From contig CM057229.1 of NCBI GenBank assembly GCA_029891385.1, positions 1,364,001-1,428,000 on the forward strand: a stretch of 64,000 nt of DNA, read 5' to 3'. Within the stretch, counting starts at the first letter, position 1, and every line of letters starts with the position of its first letter. The notes under the pieces were generated by a model. The model did not search any database. It was not told the DNA's origin and worked only from the letters and a program-made list of their open reading frames with translations. The stretch is from Erythroxylum novogranatense. Lineage: Eukaryota; Streptophyta; Magnoliopsida; Malpighiales; Erythroxylaceae. This document shows positions 27,186 to 39,253 of the stretch, in pieces. Both the position numbers and the translations under genes were made by a program.

Positions 27186-28705
27186 AACATCTGAAGGTAT
27201 ATAGCGATAGGCAAGTAGTGGTCGGTCAAGTCACTGGACAGTATGAAGCCAAGGGGAGCAGCATGATCAAGTACCTGGAGCTGGTAAAGCAGGAGTTAAG
27301 TAATTTCGAGCAGTACTCGATCAGTAGGATAGAACGAGCTGAAAATGCTAAGGTAGATGCGCTTTCCAAAATGGCTTCTGATCGAGACCCCAAAAATAAC
27401 GTTCTGGTCGAACGACTGGGTTGTCCTAGCATTCAGAAAGCCAAGGAAGTGCTTGACGTAAATACCGGTCAATCAAGCTGGATGGAACCAATCAGACGAT
27501 ACCTCCTAGAGGGAACACAACCGGAAGAAACGTCGGAAGCCAAGAAACTGAGAACAAAGGCGGCCGAATATGCGGTCATTAATGGCACCCTATACAAGCG
27601 ATCTTATGATTGGCCACTGTTGCGATGCTTGAGCGAAGAAGAGGCAGAACAAGCAATGGCCGAAGTCCACGAAGGAATGTGTGGAAACCATGTAGGAGGC
27701 AGAATATTGACTCATAGGCTGATTAGACAGGGGTATTACTGGCCGACAATGAGGAAAGACTGCCAAGATAAGGTCGACCGATGTGAGGCTTGCCAAAAAA
27801 ACAGTAGCCTGTCCCATCAGCCGACCGAGAGGATGAAAATCGTGAGTCATGCTATCCCTTTTGCTCAATAGGAAATGGATATACTGGGGCCTTTCCCTCT
27901 CGGTCCTAGACAGAAGAAGTTCCTGATAGTGACAGTGGAATACTTCACCAAATGGGTAGAAGCGGAAGCGGTCGCTACAATTACTGAGCAGAGGGTGGAG
28001 AACTTCGTAAGGAAAAATATACTAAGTTGCTTCGGGATGCCTATGGTGTTGGTTACAAACAACGGTCGGCAGTTCGATAACGATAAGTTCAAAGATTTCT
28101 GCGACCGACTAAAGAGAAGGCTACAGTTGACCTCAGTATCTCACCCCCAAAGCAACGGTCTCACGGAGAACACTAACAAAAAGATAATGAGTGCTCTCAA
28201 AAAGCGTCTAGACGGACGAAAGACTTGGGTAGAAGAGCTAGACGAAGTATTGTGGGCATACAGAACCACACCAAATGGAGCCATAGGAGAAACGCCGTTC
28301 AGGATGGCCTTTGAGGCAGAAGCCCTAGTACCGGTAGAAGTGGTGTTGCACAATCAAAGAATGTCGAGCTATGAAGAGGAGCGGAATAATGAAGCCCGCC
28401 GAGCAGAACTCGTGCTTCTCAGTGAAGACAGGGATAGGGCGTCTGCTCCTTCGAAAGTCGTCAGGCAAAAAGCAACGAAGTTATACAACAAAAGAGTAAG
28501 GTCGAGCAACGTAAAGGTCGGTGGATACGTCCTGCAAAAAGCCGAGGCGGCTGGGAAACACCCTGGAAAGCTCGGACAGGCGTGGGAAGGGCCCTATCAG
28601 GTGATCAAGCAAGCCAGACATGACTCTTACATTCTACGCGATGCCAACGGGAAGATTCTATCGAGACCCTGGAACTCTCGAAACTTGAAGGCTTTCTACC
28701 AGTAG
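27176..28705 (+). pseudogene. Gypsy integrase region, broken
   Basis: Begins with the last part of RNase H (HLKVYSDRQVVVGQVTGQYE). The integrase HHCC finger follows: H at 27668, HRLIRQGYYWPTMRKDC, and CEAC near 27782. The catalytic core has D in EMDILGPFPLGP, then VTNNGRQF where the family has VTDNG, and E in GLTENTNKK (28166-28168). The second catalytic Asp is thus Asn at 28058-28060. TAG at 27869-27871 interrupts FAQ-EMD, where the family has Trp. The C-terminal part ends RPWNSRNLKAFYQ before TAG 28703-28705. Both lesions fit G-to-A change. Confidence 0.93.
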
Positions 28706-28890
28706 ATAAGTTTTATTTTAGTTAATCTTTGTTTATTACTGTTTTTTGTACACAACCTGTGGGTACCTTTTTTCTGGCCCTGCCAGTCAAGTTCTTTTAC
28801 GGCCCACACCCTCATTATCATCAATAAAGGGATTTTCAGATTTATCGGCAAGAAGGAATTTCATTAAATTTGGCAGAGTAGAAAATCCCA

Positions 28891-29520
28891 TCGACTATAG
28901 ATCGACCAGGTTGTCAAGACGAGATCCTTGGAACCATCGATCGACTTCGACACCGCTCGGCTGGGTCGCCAAGACAAGATCCTTGGGACTATAGCTCGAC
29001 CTCGACCATAGATCGACCAAGTCGCCAAGACAAGATCCTTGGGACCACATCTCGGCCTCGACCATAGATCGACCAGGTTGCCAAGACGAGATCCTTGGAA
29101 CCATCAGTCAACCTCGACATCGCTCGGCCGGGTCTCCAAGACAAGATCCTCGGGACCATAGCTTGCCCTCGACTATAGATCTACCAGGTTGCCAAGACGA
29201 GATCCTTGGAACCATCGATCGACCTCGACATCGCTCGATCGGGTCGCCAAGACAAGATCCTTGGGACCACAGCTCGGCCTCGACTATAGATCGACCAGGT
29301 TGTCAAGACGAGATCCTTGGAACCATCAATCGACGTCGACGTCGCTCGGCCGGGTCGCCAAGACAAGATCCTCGGGATCACAGCTCGACCTCGACTATAG
29401 ATCAACTAGGTTGCCAAGACGAGATTCTTGGAACCATCGATCGACTTTGACATCCCTCGGTTGGGTCGCCAAGACAAGATCCTTGGGACCGCAGCTCGGC
29501 CTCGACTATAGATCGACCTA
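28891..29520. repeat. 111-bp tandem array in the Gypsy 3' region
   Basis: TAGATCGACCAGG-type landmarks (ATC of the motif) occur at 28901, 29012, 29068, 29179, 29290, 29401 and 29512. All steps are 111 bp except one of 56 bp. Each 111-bp unit holds two related halves, one with CAAGACGAGATCCTTGGAAC and one with CAAGACAAGATCCTTGGGAC. The array causes spurious frames on both strands. Confidence 0.9.
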
Positions 29521-29674
29521 AACACCGTTCGGCCATGAGCGACTTTATCAAATCCTACTATCGATCGAAAATAAAGAAAACAAACGCGAAAAACGACTTC
29601 GAAATAATGAAGGACAAAAATAAGAATCTCATTTCCTTGAATCCATCCTGGTCACAAGCCCGAGCAGGTGAGCT

Positions 29675-32015
29675 TTAAAAATCAGCAGAAGGAGAGCTAT
29701 GAACAGCCGGGGAAGAGGTATGAACGACCGAGGGAGCAGGAAAAGCCTCGGAGGTCGGTGGATGCATAGGAGAAGCCTCATAAGTGGACGGAACAATTGG
29801 GGCAGGAGCAGGGCCTGAGGGAGCAATCGGAGGAATATCCTCGTGAGAAAGCTCGTCCGACTCACTTGAGCTAAGGTCCAGTTCCTCGTCCGGAACAAAG
29901 GTCCGCTTTCCCTCTGCCCTCTCCCTCATTTCTTCCAGCGAAAGGTCGGGAGCAGCGGCTCGGCATAATCCTCGAACGAAGGACACTCCAACCTGTCAGG
30001 AACGTGAACCTCATGGCACCTTTTCAGGACCGAGAGGGCCATATCGCAGGTGAACTCTAAGCACTCCCTATGAAGGAATCGCTCTTTCTACCGCTTTATC
30101 GCCTCGACCCTCTGCTTCTTGAGGGAGCATTGCAACTCCCTCAGCATATCCTCGGTCCTGTGTCTACCCTCCACCGCTACATGACAGTCCTGGAGGAATT
30201 TCTCTTTAAGCTCTCTCTCCGACTCCACTTCCCCCTGCAAGACCTCACACTCCTTGGCCAGCTCGCCCTTCACTGCAATCGCCCTGTTTTTTCCCTCCTC
30301 CTCCGCAGCAAGTCGAGCTTTCAAAGCGTTTCTCTCCTCCTCCCCCGTAGCGAGCTGAGCTTTGAAAACACTTCTCTCCTCCTCCCAAAACTTCCTCACC
30401 TCTTCCAAAGAAGAGAGCTGAGCCCCGAAAACATCCTTCTCTTCCTTGGCCTCAGAGAGCTCGGCCCTTAAAGTGTTCACCTGCTCAAGGAGGTCATGCA
30501 CCTCCGGTCCAATGATGAGCAGTCCCATCGGCGATTACATGCGTCGATGCATCGAAGAGACGAAGCCGGCTCCCTCACACGATTGACGAGACGTCCGGCA
30601 GCTCTGATGGGTCAGCGAGTCAATGCGCTCCTCGTCCGCAGGGGGAACGACCTTTTCGGCAATATGAAGAGCCACATCGAGGTTTGCGATCGATGCAGTC
30701 TTATCCAGACTAATCGCTGGCTCCCATTTATCAGCGCTCGCTGCTTGCTTCGTCCCCTTGCCCTTATCTGACTGGGCAGTAAGCTCTCCCATTTTCTCTT
30801 TCTCCTTGCTTTGGTCCGAAGGGCGAGAAGACTTACCAGCAACCCGTACGGTCTTTTTTCTCTTAAGAGGTGGCTCCACCTCCTCTTCCTCCTCCCCTTC
30901 CGAACCCGCTCAGCCCGCGCTCGCCGGTAGGATCGGCAATGACGCCGACACGACAGGACGGTCCTCAGTGGACGGAGAGGCCAGCAACACTGTATGGCCT
31001 GGCTCCGCTGGCTGAGCGGCGCCTTCACCGGTCTCGGCCTCCTTCCTCTGTTTCTTCCCTTTGGCCTGCATTTTGGATTTAGGAGGAGTGGCGGACCCGA
31101 CGAAATCTTCTATCCTCGCCATGGCTGTACAGCAATAAAAACAGGTCAGAAAGCGAAACCAATTCTTACGAATACAGCAAATAATTCAACCAAGAAGGCT
31201 CAACCAGACGGGACGGTTTCCTCTCCTAGCCTGCTAATTTGGGGCGGGGGTCGATTAGAAAGGAATCAGCAGAAGCCCCCCCCCCGATACCCCAGAATGA
31301 GCTTAGCGAAGTCGTATCGGCCGAGCCCCTTTATGCGACCGACCACCTCCCATTCCTCTCTATTAAGAGATATGCTCGACGTGTCGTTCTACCGCGCGTC
31401 CAAAGGATACCTCCACGAATGGGACTCGAAGGAGGATCCTGGGGGTTTCACAAAGAAGTACTTAGTTCGCCAAGCGGAGACTTTCGAAGCTGTTCCGACC
31501 GGGCGATATCGGGCGTCTCTGTACTGCAGAGAGGTGATCCCGGCCCCAGAGCTCGGACTCTGGCTCATTCTCAAAAAGTAACGCAAGATGCCAACTGAGG
31601 GCGACTGGCCGAATTGATGGCACAGCAACGCCAGACCATTAATAAATCTCCAGCCATTCGGAGGAATCTGGCTCGGCATCAACTGGAAATCAACGCACAC
31701 CTCGTGAATAATAGGGGCATACGGGAGCCTCACGCCACCAACCAAAAAGAAACTATCGGAGACAGCCATATACCCGCTCAAATTACTAAGGATTCGTTCG
31801 TTCCCGAAGGTCAGCCTAGGCCCCCAGGACATAGGGATGTTATTCCTGATGATATACCGTTTTAGCTCCGCCGCGGTCATCGTCGATATATCCCTTGGCG
31901 GCTCCTCCACGACCAACTCATCCTTCCGTTCTCTCGTAGAGACTTCCTCAGTAACTCTTACCACACTTCTAGAACTAGCTGACGACATACTTACTAAGAG
32001 GGAACTTTTGAACAA
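29675..32015 (-). pseudogene. Antisense ORF of the Gypsy element (gypsy-type transposase_28-like protein), broken
   Basis: Runs opposite to gag-pol, starting at ATG 32015 near the 3' LTR. The N-terminal part (32015-31389) has APIIHEVCVDFQLMPSQIPP, NGWRFINGLALLCHQF and SKVSAWRTKYFFVKPPGS. These resemble the plant family named putative gypsy-type transposon protein (Pfam Transposase_28), from memory. After TAG at 31389-31391, where tryptophan is likely, the frame continues with NREEWEVVGRIKGLG to about 31265. A second block from 31122 to 30088 is one frame with two stops: a basic linker, then a Glu/Lys/Leu-rich coiled coil (LLEQVNTLRAELSEAKEEKD). A third frame (29986-29675) is Ser/Pro/acidic. 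An intron between about 31270 and 31135 is likely (acceptor CTGTACAG). Function is unknown. Confidence 0.72.
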
Positions 32016-32664
32016 ACTTTAGAGGAGGAGACAAGGAAAAGGACGTACCTATCTGGTGATTTGAGGTCAAAAATTTGGACGACGATCAAAAGAAACTCCG
32101 GAAAAAGTGGTAAGAAAGATGCAAATGAAAACAAGGAGAAAGTCAAAGGACAAAGCAAGCGTAAAGAAAATCTGCAGTCTATCGACCTTGAGTACTTATA
32201 GAGGACCGATCGAGTGGACGCCCCAATCAAAGCTCGGACACGTGGCAGGATCTGAGCTGAGGTGAATTAGGGTTGTTCGAAATCCAGAGCGGCGCGGCGA
32301 TTGAAAGGACATATATGACAGCTGCACAACGGTTACAAGGACGATTCGTTTCAAATTCAGAAAATCCGTCAGAGGGCACGCGCCGTTAGTAATAATTAAA
32401 TAAAGTACCCTCATGCGCTCGGCACAGACGTTCGCCTGCACTCTCTTGGTACGAGCTGCCACACAATCGGTGTTGATGCCGACCAATCCTAATACAAGCA
32501 TTCACGCACTATGCATTAATGTCCGATCAATTGGACCTTACACGAGCTGTTCCATAGACGAGCTACAACATAGATAACCGACCGATCGAGCCTACTCCGA
32601 GCTGTCTTACAGACGAGCTGCAAGACCCTTACATACTCTTTCGACCCTTTTCTTTGCTCAGACT

Positions 32665-32682
32665 CGAGGAGTAGGGGGCTTA
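32665..32682 (+). promoter_or_regulatory. Gypsy polypurine tract
   Basis: GAGGAGTAGGGGGCTTA directly precedes the 3' LTR, in the expected place for the plus-strand primer. Confidence 0.82.
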
Positions 32683-33093
32683 TGGTGGGGTCGGTCGTAT
32701 TGGGCCCGAACCCAGTCATAGCGACCCGTGGGCCGATCGGTCAATCTTTTAAGAATCAATCTCCCAAGCCCAATCCACGCATCCGCGACCCATTCGTAGG
32801 TGGAAGTCTCTCATGCATACGTAAAGAATTTAACCTAGCATACGCTCCATATATAAGGTATAACTCTGTCATAATAGAGGTACGTGATCATTAACCCTAA
32901 TCTTCTCCGTTCACAGCGATCCTACCCACACTAAAAAGAACTGACTTGAACGTCGAAGGGGCTTATCGGAAAACAACCCCCGACGTGCCTTTCTTATTTT
33001 GCAAGAATCTTCAAGCTAGAGCTCCCGAGAGAAACAACAAGCTCTATAAATTTAAATGGTAACATGCAGTCTCGTCAAAATCAGGCAGAACCA
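32683..33093 (+). repeat. Gypsy 3' LTR (411 bp)
   Basis: Starts TGGTGGGGTCGGTCG and ends GGCAGAACCA, the same length as the 5' LTR. It has more A/T at the differing sites, consistent with methyl-cytosine deamination. Confidence 0.95.
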
Positions 33094-34890
33094 CTGAGAA
33101 TACTGAAACTGTAGGCTACTGCTGTTGGCTGCTGTTAAGGAGAAAGAAGCCACACTGTAAGTGGTGGAACAATTGAGTACGGCCACTCATGTCTGTAACG
33201 ACATTCAACTTCTCTTCTAGGTTGACAAATAGGTTTCTCAAAACATGACAAGTCGCTAAAACATCATATCCTTAATCATCTCCTCAATCTATGTTAAGAA
33301 TACTGCGAGTCAGCGACTATTGTCTTGTCCCTCTTCTGTTCTACGTCAGAAGCTGTTCCGTGAGAAGAGAATCAAGGGAAGCTGAGGAGATAAAGGATAA
33401 TGCCTTATCCGAATTAGGTTAAAATGTTTTGTTAGAAGCAAGAAGAAGAAATATTCTAAACTGATCACGGACACGTTGGAGCTTTAGTTAATACTTAATA
33501 GTTAACACTTAGCATTCAAATCGTTTGATAAAGAGACACGTTTTGAAGCTATACGGCAAGCCTTTTCTTTTTCATAACACCAATCGGAATTAATTAAATA
33601 AATATAAAATAATATTTTACCAGCCTAATATTTCATAACACCCTAAAAATTTGAGCAACTCATAAAATTAACTAAAAATATGAATTTCTTACCGTACTAA
33701 TTAAAAAACAGTATAAAATTATGTTTAAAAATATCAATAGTTGATATCGGTTAGTATCGACTAATTTCGCATAATATCGATCAGTACTTACTGATAAATA
33801 CTTGCCAATACTGTGAACTTTAAAAATAGAGGGACTTTTTAGCAAAGTTTTAAATTTTTTTCAAAACTTACATTGCTTGTCCCTCTTCCCTCCCTCCCTT
33901 TTCAAACTTTTTTAAATTACCTATTTATTTCAACATTTATTGTGATTTTTAATTTTATTTTTAAAATAAAATAAATATTTTATCATTCATAATAATTATA
34001 AATTAAATAAAACTTTAAAATAAAATTTTAAACTAAAAATTTTGATCTTTTATATAATATTTATTAATAAAGTATTAATAAATTTATTTTATTTTAAAAT
34101 AAATAAATAAATATTTATTATTTATAAAATAGTATTTATTTTTAAATATTTTAAATATTAAATTAAATTTTATTTAAAATTTATATATCTTAAAATATAA
34201 TAATTAATTTTATAATTTTAAATTAAATTAAATTATTTATAATTTTAGTCGTAATTAATTTTAATTAATTAAATATATAATAATAAATTAAATTGTTTAA
34301 ATTCTTATTAATAATTAATATATTTAACTAATAATAAATTAAATAATATATGTTTTGTTTCCAATTTCACTTCTAATTGGTTATTTTCTCGTCATGAATT
34401 TTTTATATATTGTAATAATTAAAAGTTAAGGATTTTATTATTCTTTTATTTAATGTCTTAATGTAATTATTATTTATCTATAATAAATTTATAATATTTC
34501 AAATACTTTGTATTACTTTTAATTTTATACTTGTATGATAATAATTGTCTTTTATATTAATTATGATTGTTATTTATATATGAAATATTTAAAAATATTA
34601 TTATTTATTATTATAATTTTAAAAATATGGTTAATGTAGACTTATAAATTACACAGTACAAATATGCATTATCAAAATAAATTATTTTATAATTTTAAAA
34701 TCATTAAAAATTATTTTATATATTTAAAATAATTATTCAAATCGGTATCATTGACCGGTAATTATCCAATATCGTGTCAGAAGTCAATGTAATAATATCT
34801 TCGGTACGGTATTCGCAGGCCAAAACCACATCCCCTTGCTCTGTCCTTAGCCCCACACGACGAGACTCTACTCTTTAACAGTCTCTCTTA
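33094..34890. other. Spacer, strongly AT-rich from about 33590
   Basis: 33094-33590 is ordinary unique sequence without a gene. 33590-34790 is nearly all A/T with TTTAAAATAAATTTA-type runs and no coding potential. The short segment from about 34800 onward is the SAUR promoter. Confidence 0.6.
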
Positions 34891-34896
34891 TCTCAC

Positions 34897-34904
34897 CATA
34901 AATA
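34897..34904 (+). promoter_or_regulatory. Probable TATA box of the SAUR gene
   Basis: CATAAATA lies 67 bp before the start codon, in a region that changes abruptly from AT-only to C-rich sequence. No exact TGTCTC auxin-response element was found close by; CAGTCTCTC at 34879 is only similar. Confidence 0.45.
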
Positions 34905-34970
34905 CCCACCCACAACACCACCTTCCTTTTCACACTCACCCAAGCTCCAAATCTTCACCCTCCAACACAA

Positions 34971-35285
34971 ATGGCTGTCAGGAGATCAAACAAATTGCCT
35001 CAAACAGCAGTCATCAAGCAGATTTTCAGGAGGTGTTCGAGCTTAGGGAAGAAGCAAGGGTATGAACAAGTAGGACTGCCTTTAGACGTCCCCAAAGGTC
35101 ACTTCGTTGTGTACGTTGGCGAGAACAGAAGCAGATATATCGTACCGATTTCTTTCCTCTCTAGGCCCGAGTTCCAAGTCTTGCTGCAACAGGCGGAGGA
35201 AGAGTTTGGGTTCGATCATGAAATGGGCCTCACTATTCCTTGTCCAGAGGAGGTGTTTCAGTCTCTAACTTCCACGCTCAGATGA
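34971..35285 (+). CDS. SAUR family protein, SAUR50-like (104 aa)
   Basis: Small auxin up RNA protein. Family members typically bind and inhibit PP2C.D phosphatases, which raises plasma-membrane proton-pump activity and cell expansion. Single exon, intact, normal family length. The core [20 protein letters not shown] is followed by [20 protein letters not shown] and [13 protein letters not shown]. The N-terminal [14 protein letters not shown] and the C-terminal [12 protein letters not shown] match the SAUR50 group from memory. The start is the first ATG after a C-rich leader. Neighbours are repeats on both sides; no second SAUR is present, so it is not part of a local cluster here. Confidence 0.95.
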   Translation: MAVRRSNKLPQTAVIKQIFRRCSSLGKKQGYEQVGLPLDVPKGHFVVYVGENRSRYIVPISFLSRPEFQVLLQQAEEEFGFDHEMGLTIPCPEEVFQSLTSTLR

Positions 35286-35288
35286 GCT

Positions 35289-36059
35289 GAAGCTAAACAT
35301 TATCAATTTCATTAGGCCTACATTAGCTAAAGATGAAGCTGCTTTACTGCTTCTCTGGCTTCAATTTTTTTTCCCTTTTCTTTTGATCGTGTGTTTCCTT
35401 CTTCTTAACGATGATTTCCGACCAAGAGAACCCATGAAATTATCTGGGGTTTTAGCTTAGAATTTAGATTCGTAATGTTTGCGACAGTTTTCCCGACAAC
35501 GGCTTGTTACTTCTTGACAGGCTCTTACACGTTTTGCTTGACTTTAGGGTTTTGTCTCTGTTGTTCTGCTGATCAAAGACAACCTTATCGAATGTTGTGT
35601 CAGACGAGATGATTACGTGCAAAAAACACGCTTTTCTATATCTAAACACCTGAAACGAGATTACACGTCACTCCTTAAAACTCGCACACTCCGCCATTAC
35701 TGGTCTGATATGCTCTTCAGATGAATGGTTTAGATTGATGGCATCATTACGGTTGCATGCACAATTGTTTAGGCCGTTAGGGTCAAGTGGTCCAACACCC
35801 CATTAAGAACCGTACTGACCGGACATTTCATCCCCTATCGAACCAATTTACTTACTTTGGCCGGTTCACTACCTCCAGCCACCTCCTTCCTTAATTTTAT
35901 ATTAACTCTGCGTTTGCCCCACGTTTTAGCAAATGTACCTGTCAAACCTACTCATCACAACACAATTTTAGTTAGAAGGTACATTTTTCTTTTTTATCTT
36001 TGACCGTAGCTGTTATTACTAGTCAGAGGACAGGACTAATAACCATAGATTAGCTGCCT
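35289..36059. other. SAUR 3' flank and spacer
   Basis: Contains the presumed SAUR 3' UTR (T-rich around 35365-35405). No gene or clear repeat was recognised after that. Confidence 0.5.
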
Positions 36060-37030
36060 ATCCATCCCTATGTACAGGGCCGTTCTTATAGTTTTATAGA
36101 TTCGGGGCGAAATTTAAAAAAGGGCCCTAATAAATCAATAATATACTTAAGTTTACATATTTGTATGAAACATAAATAACTTAATTTATAAGTTTACATA
36201 ATTAACTAAATATTAAATGATCATAACACTAACAATTATACATAGGATCATGATTTATGAAAAATAATTTCTCCGTACATTTTTAGATGCAAAATCATTA
36301 ATAATATTATCAAGATCAATATTGTCCAACGTATCCTTCTCAATGCATAACATAGCTAAACCATTAAACATTTCTTGTGACATTGATGACCTCAAGTAAG
36401 TTTTCAATAATTTTAACTTTGAAAAATTTCTCTCAGCTGATGCTACAATCACAAATATAGTCAATAGAATTCGATAATAAATAGCAAAATTTAATATCTA
36501 ATATTAAAAATAGAAAACAAAGAGAAAATATATTAAAAAATCAGAAACTTTACCTTTAAATTATACTCAGAAGATAGAATCGTAAAATTTTTTGCTGTTA
36601 ATTTTTGAGTGAAAGTACTTTAAATATATATATTGATGAAAATAAAGAAATTAGAAGATAAAAATATACTTAAATATTTCAAGACTATTTATAAATATGA
36701 GGACCACAAAGTTATCTTCACTTAAAAAAACGTCAACTTATAACGTTAAAATCATTTAAAGCCAATATGTATAAACTAACATTAACTTATAAAGTTAAAA
36801 TTTCTTGAGAGGGAGGAGGTTGTTGCGTGTTGCCTGTGTCTGTTGCTGTTAGTTAAAAAGGAGGCTATTGTTTATTGAAAAAGCATAGTTAAAATTTGTT
36901 TGATTATAAGTAAAAATTTGTCAATAATAAAACAGTTGCAAGAGAGGGGGCTGTTGAAGAGGGGCCCCCTCTCATCATGGGCCCCGGCGGTGCCCTCTTG
37001 GCCCCTCGCCAGGTAAGGCCGCTTATGTAT
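36060..37030 (-). mobile_element. Decayed hAT element of the TTF-type/ZMYM1-like group
   Basis: Left edge CAGGGCCGTTCTTATAG (from about 36076) with GGGGCGAAATTTAAAAAAGG. Right edge GGGGCCCC, then CATGGGCCCCGG and GCCAGGTAAGGCCGCTTA. Both GC-rich ends resemble those of plant hAT elements whose transposase carries a TTF zinc finger. It encloses a transposase C-terminal fragment. The 8-bp target duplication was not resolved, so the borders are approximate. Confidence 0.6.
36256..36500 (-). pseudogene. hAT transposase dimerisation-domain fragment
   Basis: The minus strand reads YYRILLTIFVIVASAERNFS then KLKLLKTYLRSSMSQEMFNG and LINDFASK-like NIINDFASKNVRRNYFS. This is the hAT C-terminal dimerisation region of TTF/ZMYM1-like transposases. 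Upstream exons are absent or unrecognisable, and AT-rich sequence replaces the rest of the gene. It is a remnant, not a gene. Confidence 0.78.
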
Positions 37031-37089
37031 TGCTACTGAGGTTAAAGCAGACGAGGAAAAAAAGAGCGCCACAAAAATTTAATTGGTTA

Positions 37090-37345
37090 TTGGGAAGAAA
37101 AGTGAATCTAAGGTCTTGGGTTCGAATCTTGACAGTAATAGTGTGAGAGCTCATCTAATGTGGTGATTCCTTGTACATACTGAGTACTGGGCCGTCTTTC
37201 CGAGAAGTTGGTTATGACCAAACTGTAATTTACCTTCCTCACATAATATCAGGTAGGAGTGTGGGGGTGCCTAAGGTAGGCGTTCCAAGTTTGAGTCCAA
37301 ATATGAGAAGAAAAAAAAAGAAGAAAAAGAAAGCCAAACGAAAGA
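37090..37345 (+). mobile_element. Possible SINE-like sequence
   Basis: GGTTCGAATCT at 37119-37129 matches a Pol III B box. The segment ends in an A-rich tail (GAAGAAAAAAAAAGAAG, about 37305-37332). An A box is not convincing and no target duplication was found. It could be unrelated unique DNA. Confidence 0.28.
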
Positions 37346-39005
37346 TCCTGAGAAGCTTATTCTCTGAGTCAACCGGTCAGCTTTTGGTTTCAGGTTAACT
37401 TGTTACACAACTAGAAGGAGCTGTATCAGCTGAAACGTACCCAAGAAAAAACACTTTTGTGAACGTTATTTAGTGTGAAAAAAATAGTAATAAGAATGAG
37501 AATAAATATAATAAAAATAAAAATAAATAATATTATTATAATTATGATAGATGATTAAGATAATTATAATATTATTATAATTATTGATAATAGTTTATTT
37601 GTAAAAATATTATAATTAATTAATTATAAAATAAATTATATTTTAATTAATTATATTGTATATAATAATTAATAATAATCTTTTAATTAATGAAATGTTA
37701 TATTTTAATTACTTATATTTTAATTAATAATAATATTTTAATTAAATATAATATAATTAAATAATAATAATAATTTAATTATATTATATTATAATTAATT
37801 AATTACAATATTTTAATTAATTATAATATAATTAATTATTTAATTTATTTCATCATAAATTTGATTATTGAAATTAAACCTTTACTCTTATTCTTTTCAT
37901 TTCTCTCTTTCATTCTTCTTGATTACGAGAGGAATGGAGGATTGCCTAAAACTAAGAAATGAAACTATTAAGTCTTTTTTAATGATAGATTCGTATCAAA
38001 CATTAATTTTCGTTACATACAAATATTCTTTTTTTCATACCCTCCAAATATGCATTTTTTTATACTTAAGTCCCCGTTTACTTGATCTTGCTTTATAACT
38101 TTTAACTCTCGGAAAAGTAAAAGAACGCGACCTTTCTTATGTTAGTTCAGTGTCTTCGTCCAAGTTGACTGTTTCGAGACAATTTAGGTGACTTCAGAAT
38201 CTCTGATCTATTGATATCCGCTATAATATAAAAGAGGAACGAACCTCCTTTTGGCATTTTGGAGATCCTCCGGCGCGATGCACAAGGTATTATGTATCTA
38301 AGAGTGTTAATTTAGTGTTGTAACTCCCTTGTATAATAAAAAAAAGAGGAAGAATTCTCTGTTCCTGTTCAGCTGTAGAATAACATTATTTTGACCATTA
38401 AAATAAAATAAAACAGAGGGTCCAAACTCATCATAAAAGTAAAGATGGCAACGACTGACTGGTAAATGAGTCTTTGTAAATTTTTAAAAAATTATAAATA
38501 TAAGATAATTTATTATTTTAATTGGATCCAAGCCTGAGTACTCAAATTTAAGTTTATTTTAGGCTCAACTCTTTTAAATAAAACAATATTATTTTATTTA
38601 GAATAATTAAGTTTCGAGTCAGTCTGACCTATGTTTAGCCCATAAACCGACTGATAGAAAATAACTAAATTTAAACTTATGGGTCAAAAATTATCATCCC
38701 TACTATTTCGACATAAATAAATTGTTTGATTAATATATAAATAATTCATTTTCATAAGGCAATTATCAATAATAAAATTTAAAATATAATGATTAGAGAT
38801 TGAATTCTTTAATATTAAGATAATATTTAATGTTTCAGACTCTATAGTAATATTACTTCAACCTCTCCTTAGGTCAATTTCATTACAAGAGTTTAAGTTA
38901 TAATTAATGTTTTAAAATTGAATTAGTTTGGTTAGTTTAAACAATGAAAATTTAAATTAGTCAAATTTTTAGTTTGTTTTTAATTTTTGGTTCAATTTTA
39001 TTTAA
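37346..39005. other. AT-rich spacer
   Basis: 37480-37860 is a simple-sequence stretch of TAATTA and ATTATA motifs. The rest is non-coding with short frames only, none recognisable. Confidence 0.55.
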
Positions 39006-39253
39006 TAATTTTGTTTATTGACATGTTTATTAACTAATTTGCTAATTTTAATAAACTGATTAATTTTATTTTATTAATTAAACTTTTTTGAGAAAAACGA
39101 TTGAGCTCAGTACATATTACTGAGATCCATAATTTTGTTTATTGACATGTTTATTAACTAATTTGCTAATTTTAATAAATTGATTAATTTTATTTTATTA
39201 ATTAAACTTTTTTGAGAAAAACGATTGAGCTCAGTACATATTACTGAGATCCA
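39006..39253. repeat. 124-bp tandem duplication
   Basis: Two copies offset by 124 bp, each with TTATTGACATGTTTATTAAC and GATTGAGCTCAGTACATATT. I found one difference (AATAAACTGA versus AATAAATTGA). Confidence 0.9.

Larger units (their letters stand above)
22833..33093 (+). mobile_element. Ty3/Gypsy LTR retrotransposon with Tat-like organisation, decayed
   Basis: A 10,261-bp element with 411-bp LTRs, a primer site after the 5' LTR and a polypurine tract before the 3' LTR. Flanking 5-mers CTGAA and CTGAG match at 4 of 5. Order: gag, protease, RT, RNase H, integrase (28705), tandem repeats (28891-29520), antisense ORF (32015 down to 29675), LTR. RT before integrase is the Gypsy order. An antisense ORF and tandem repeats between pol and the 3' LTR are known for Tat-lineage elements. 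LTRs differ at about 40 positions, and at least seven stops plus a frameshift break gag-pol, so it is an old, inactive copy. Confidence 0.95.

Noticed and set aside
29163..29521. Overlapping repeat-rich frames on both strands
   Set aside because: Produced by the 111-bp tandem array, whose length is a multiple of three, so stops are avoided in step.
30994..31598. 195- and 119-codon plus-strand frames
   Set aside because: Opposite strand of the Gypsy antisense ORF, which has the recognisable domain.
22833..33093. Possible satellite or CRISPR-like array from the spaced repeats
   Set aside because: The repeats are contiguous, lie in a retrotransposon 3' region and have no spacer structure.
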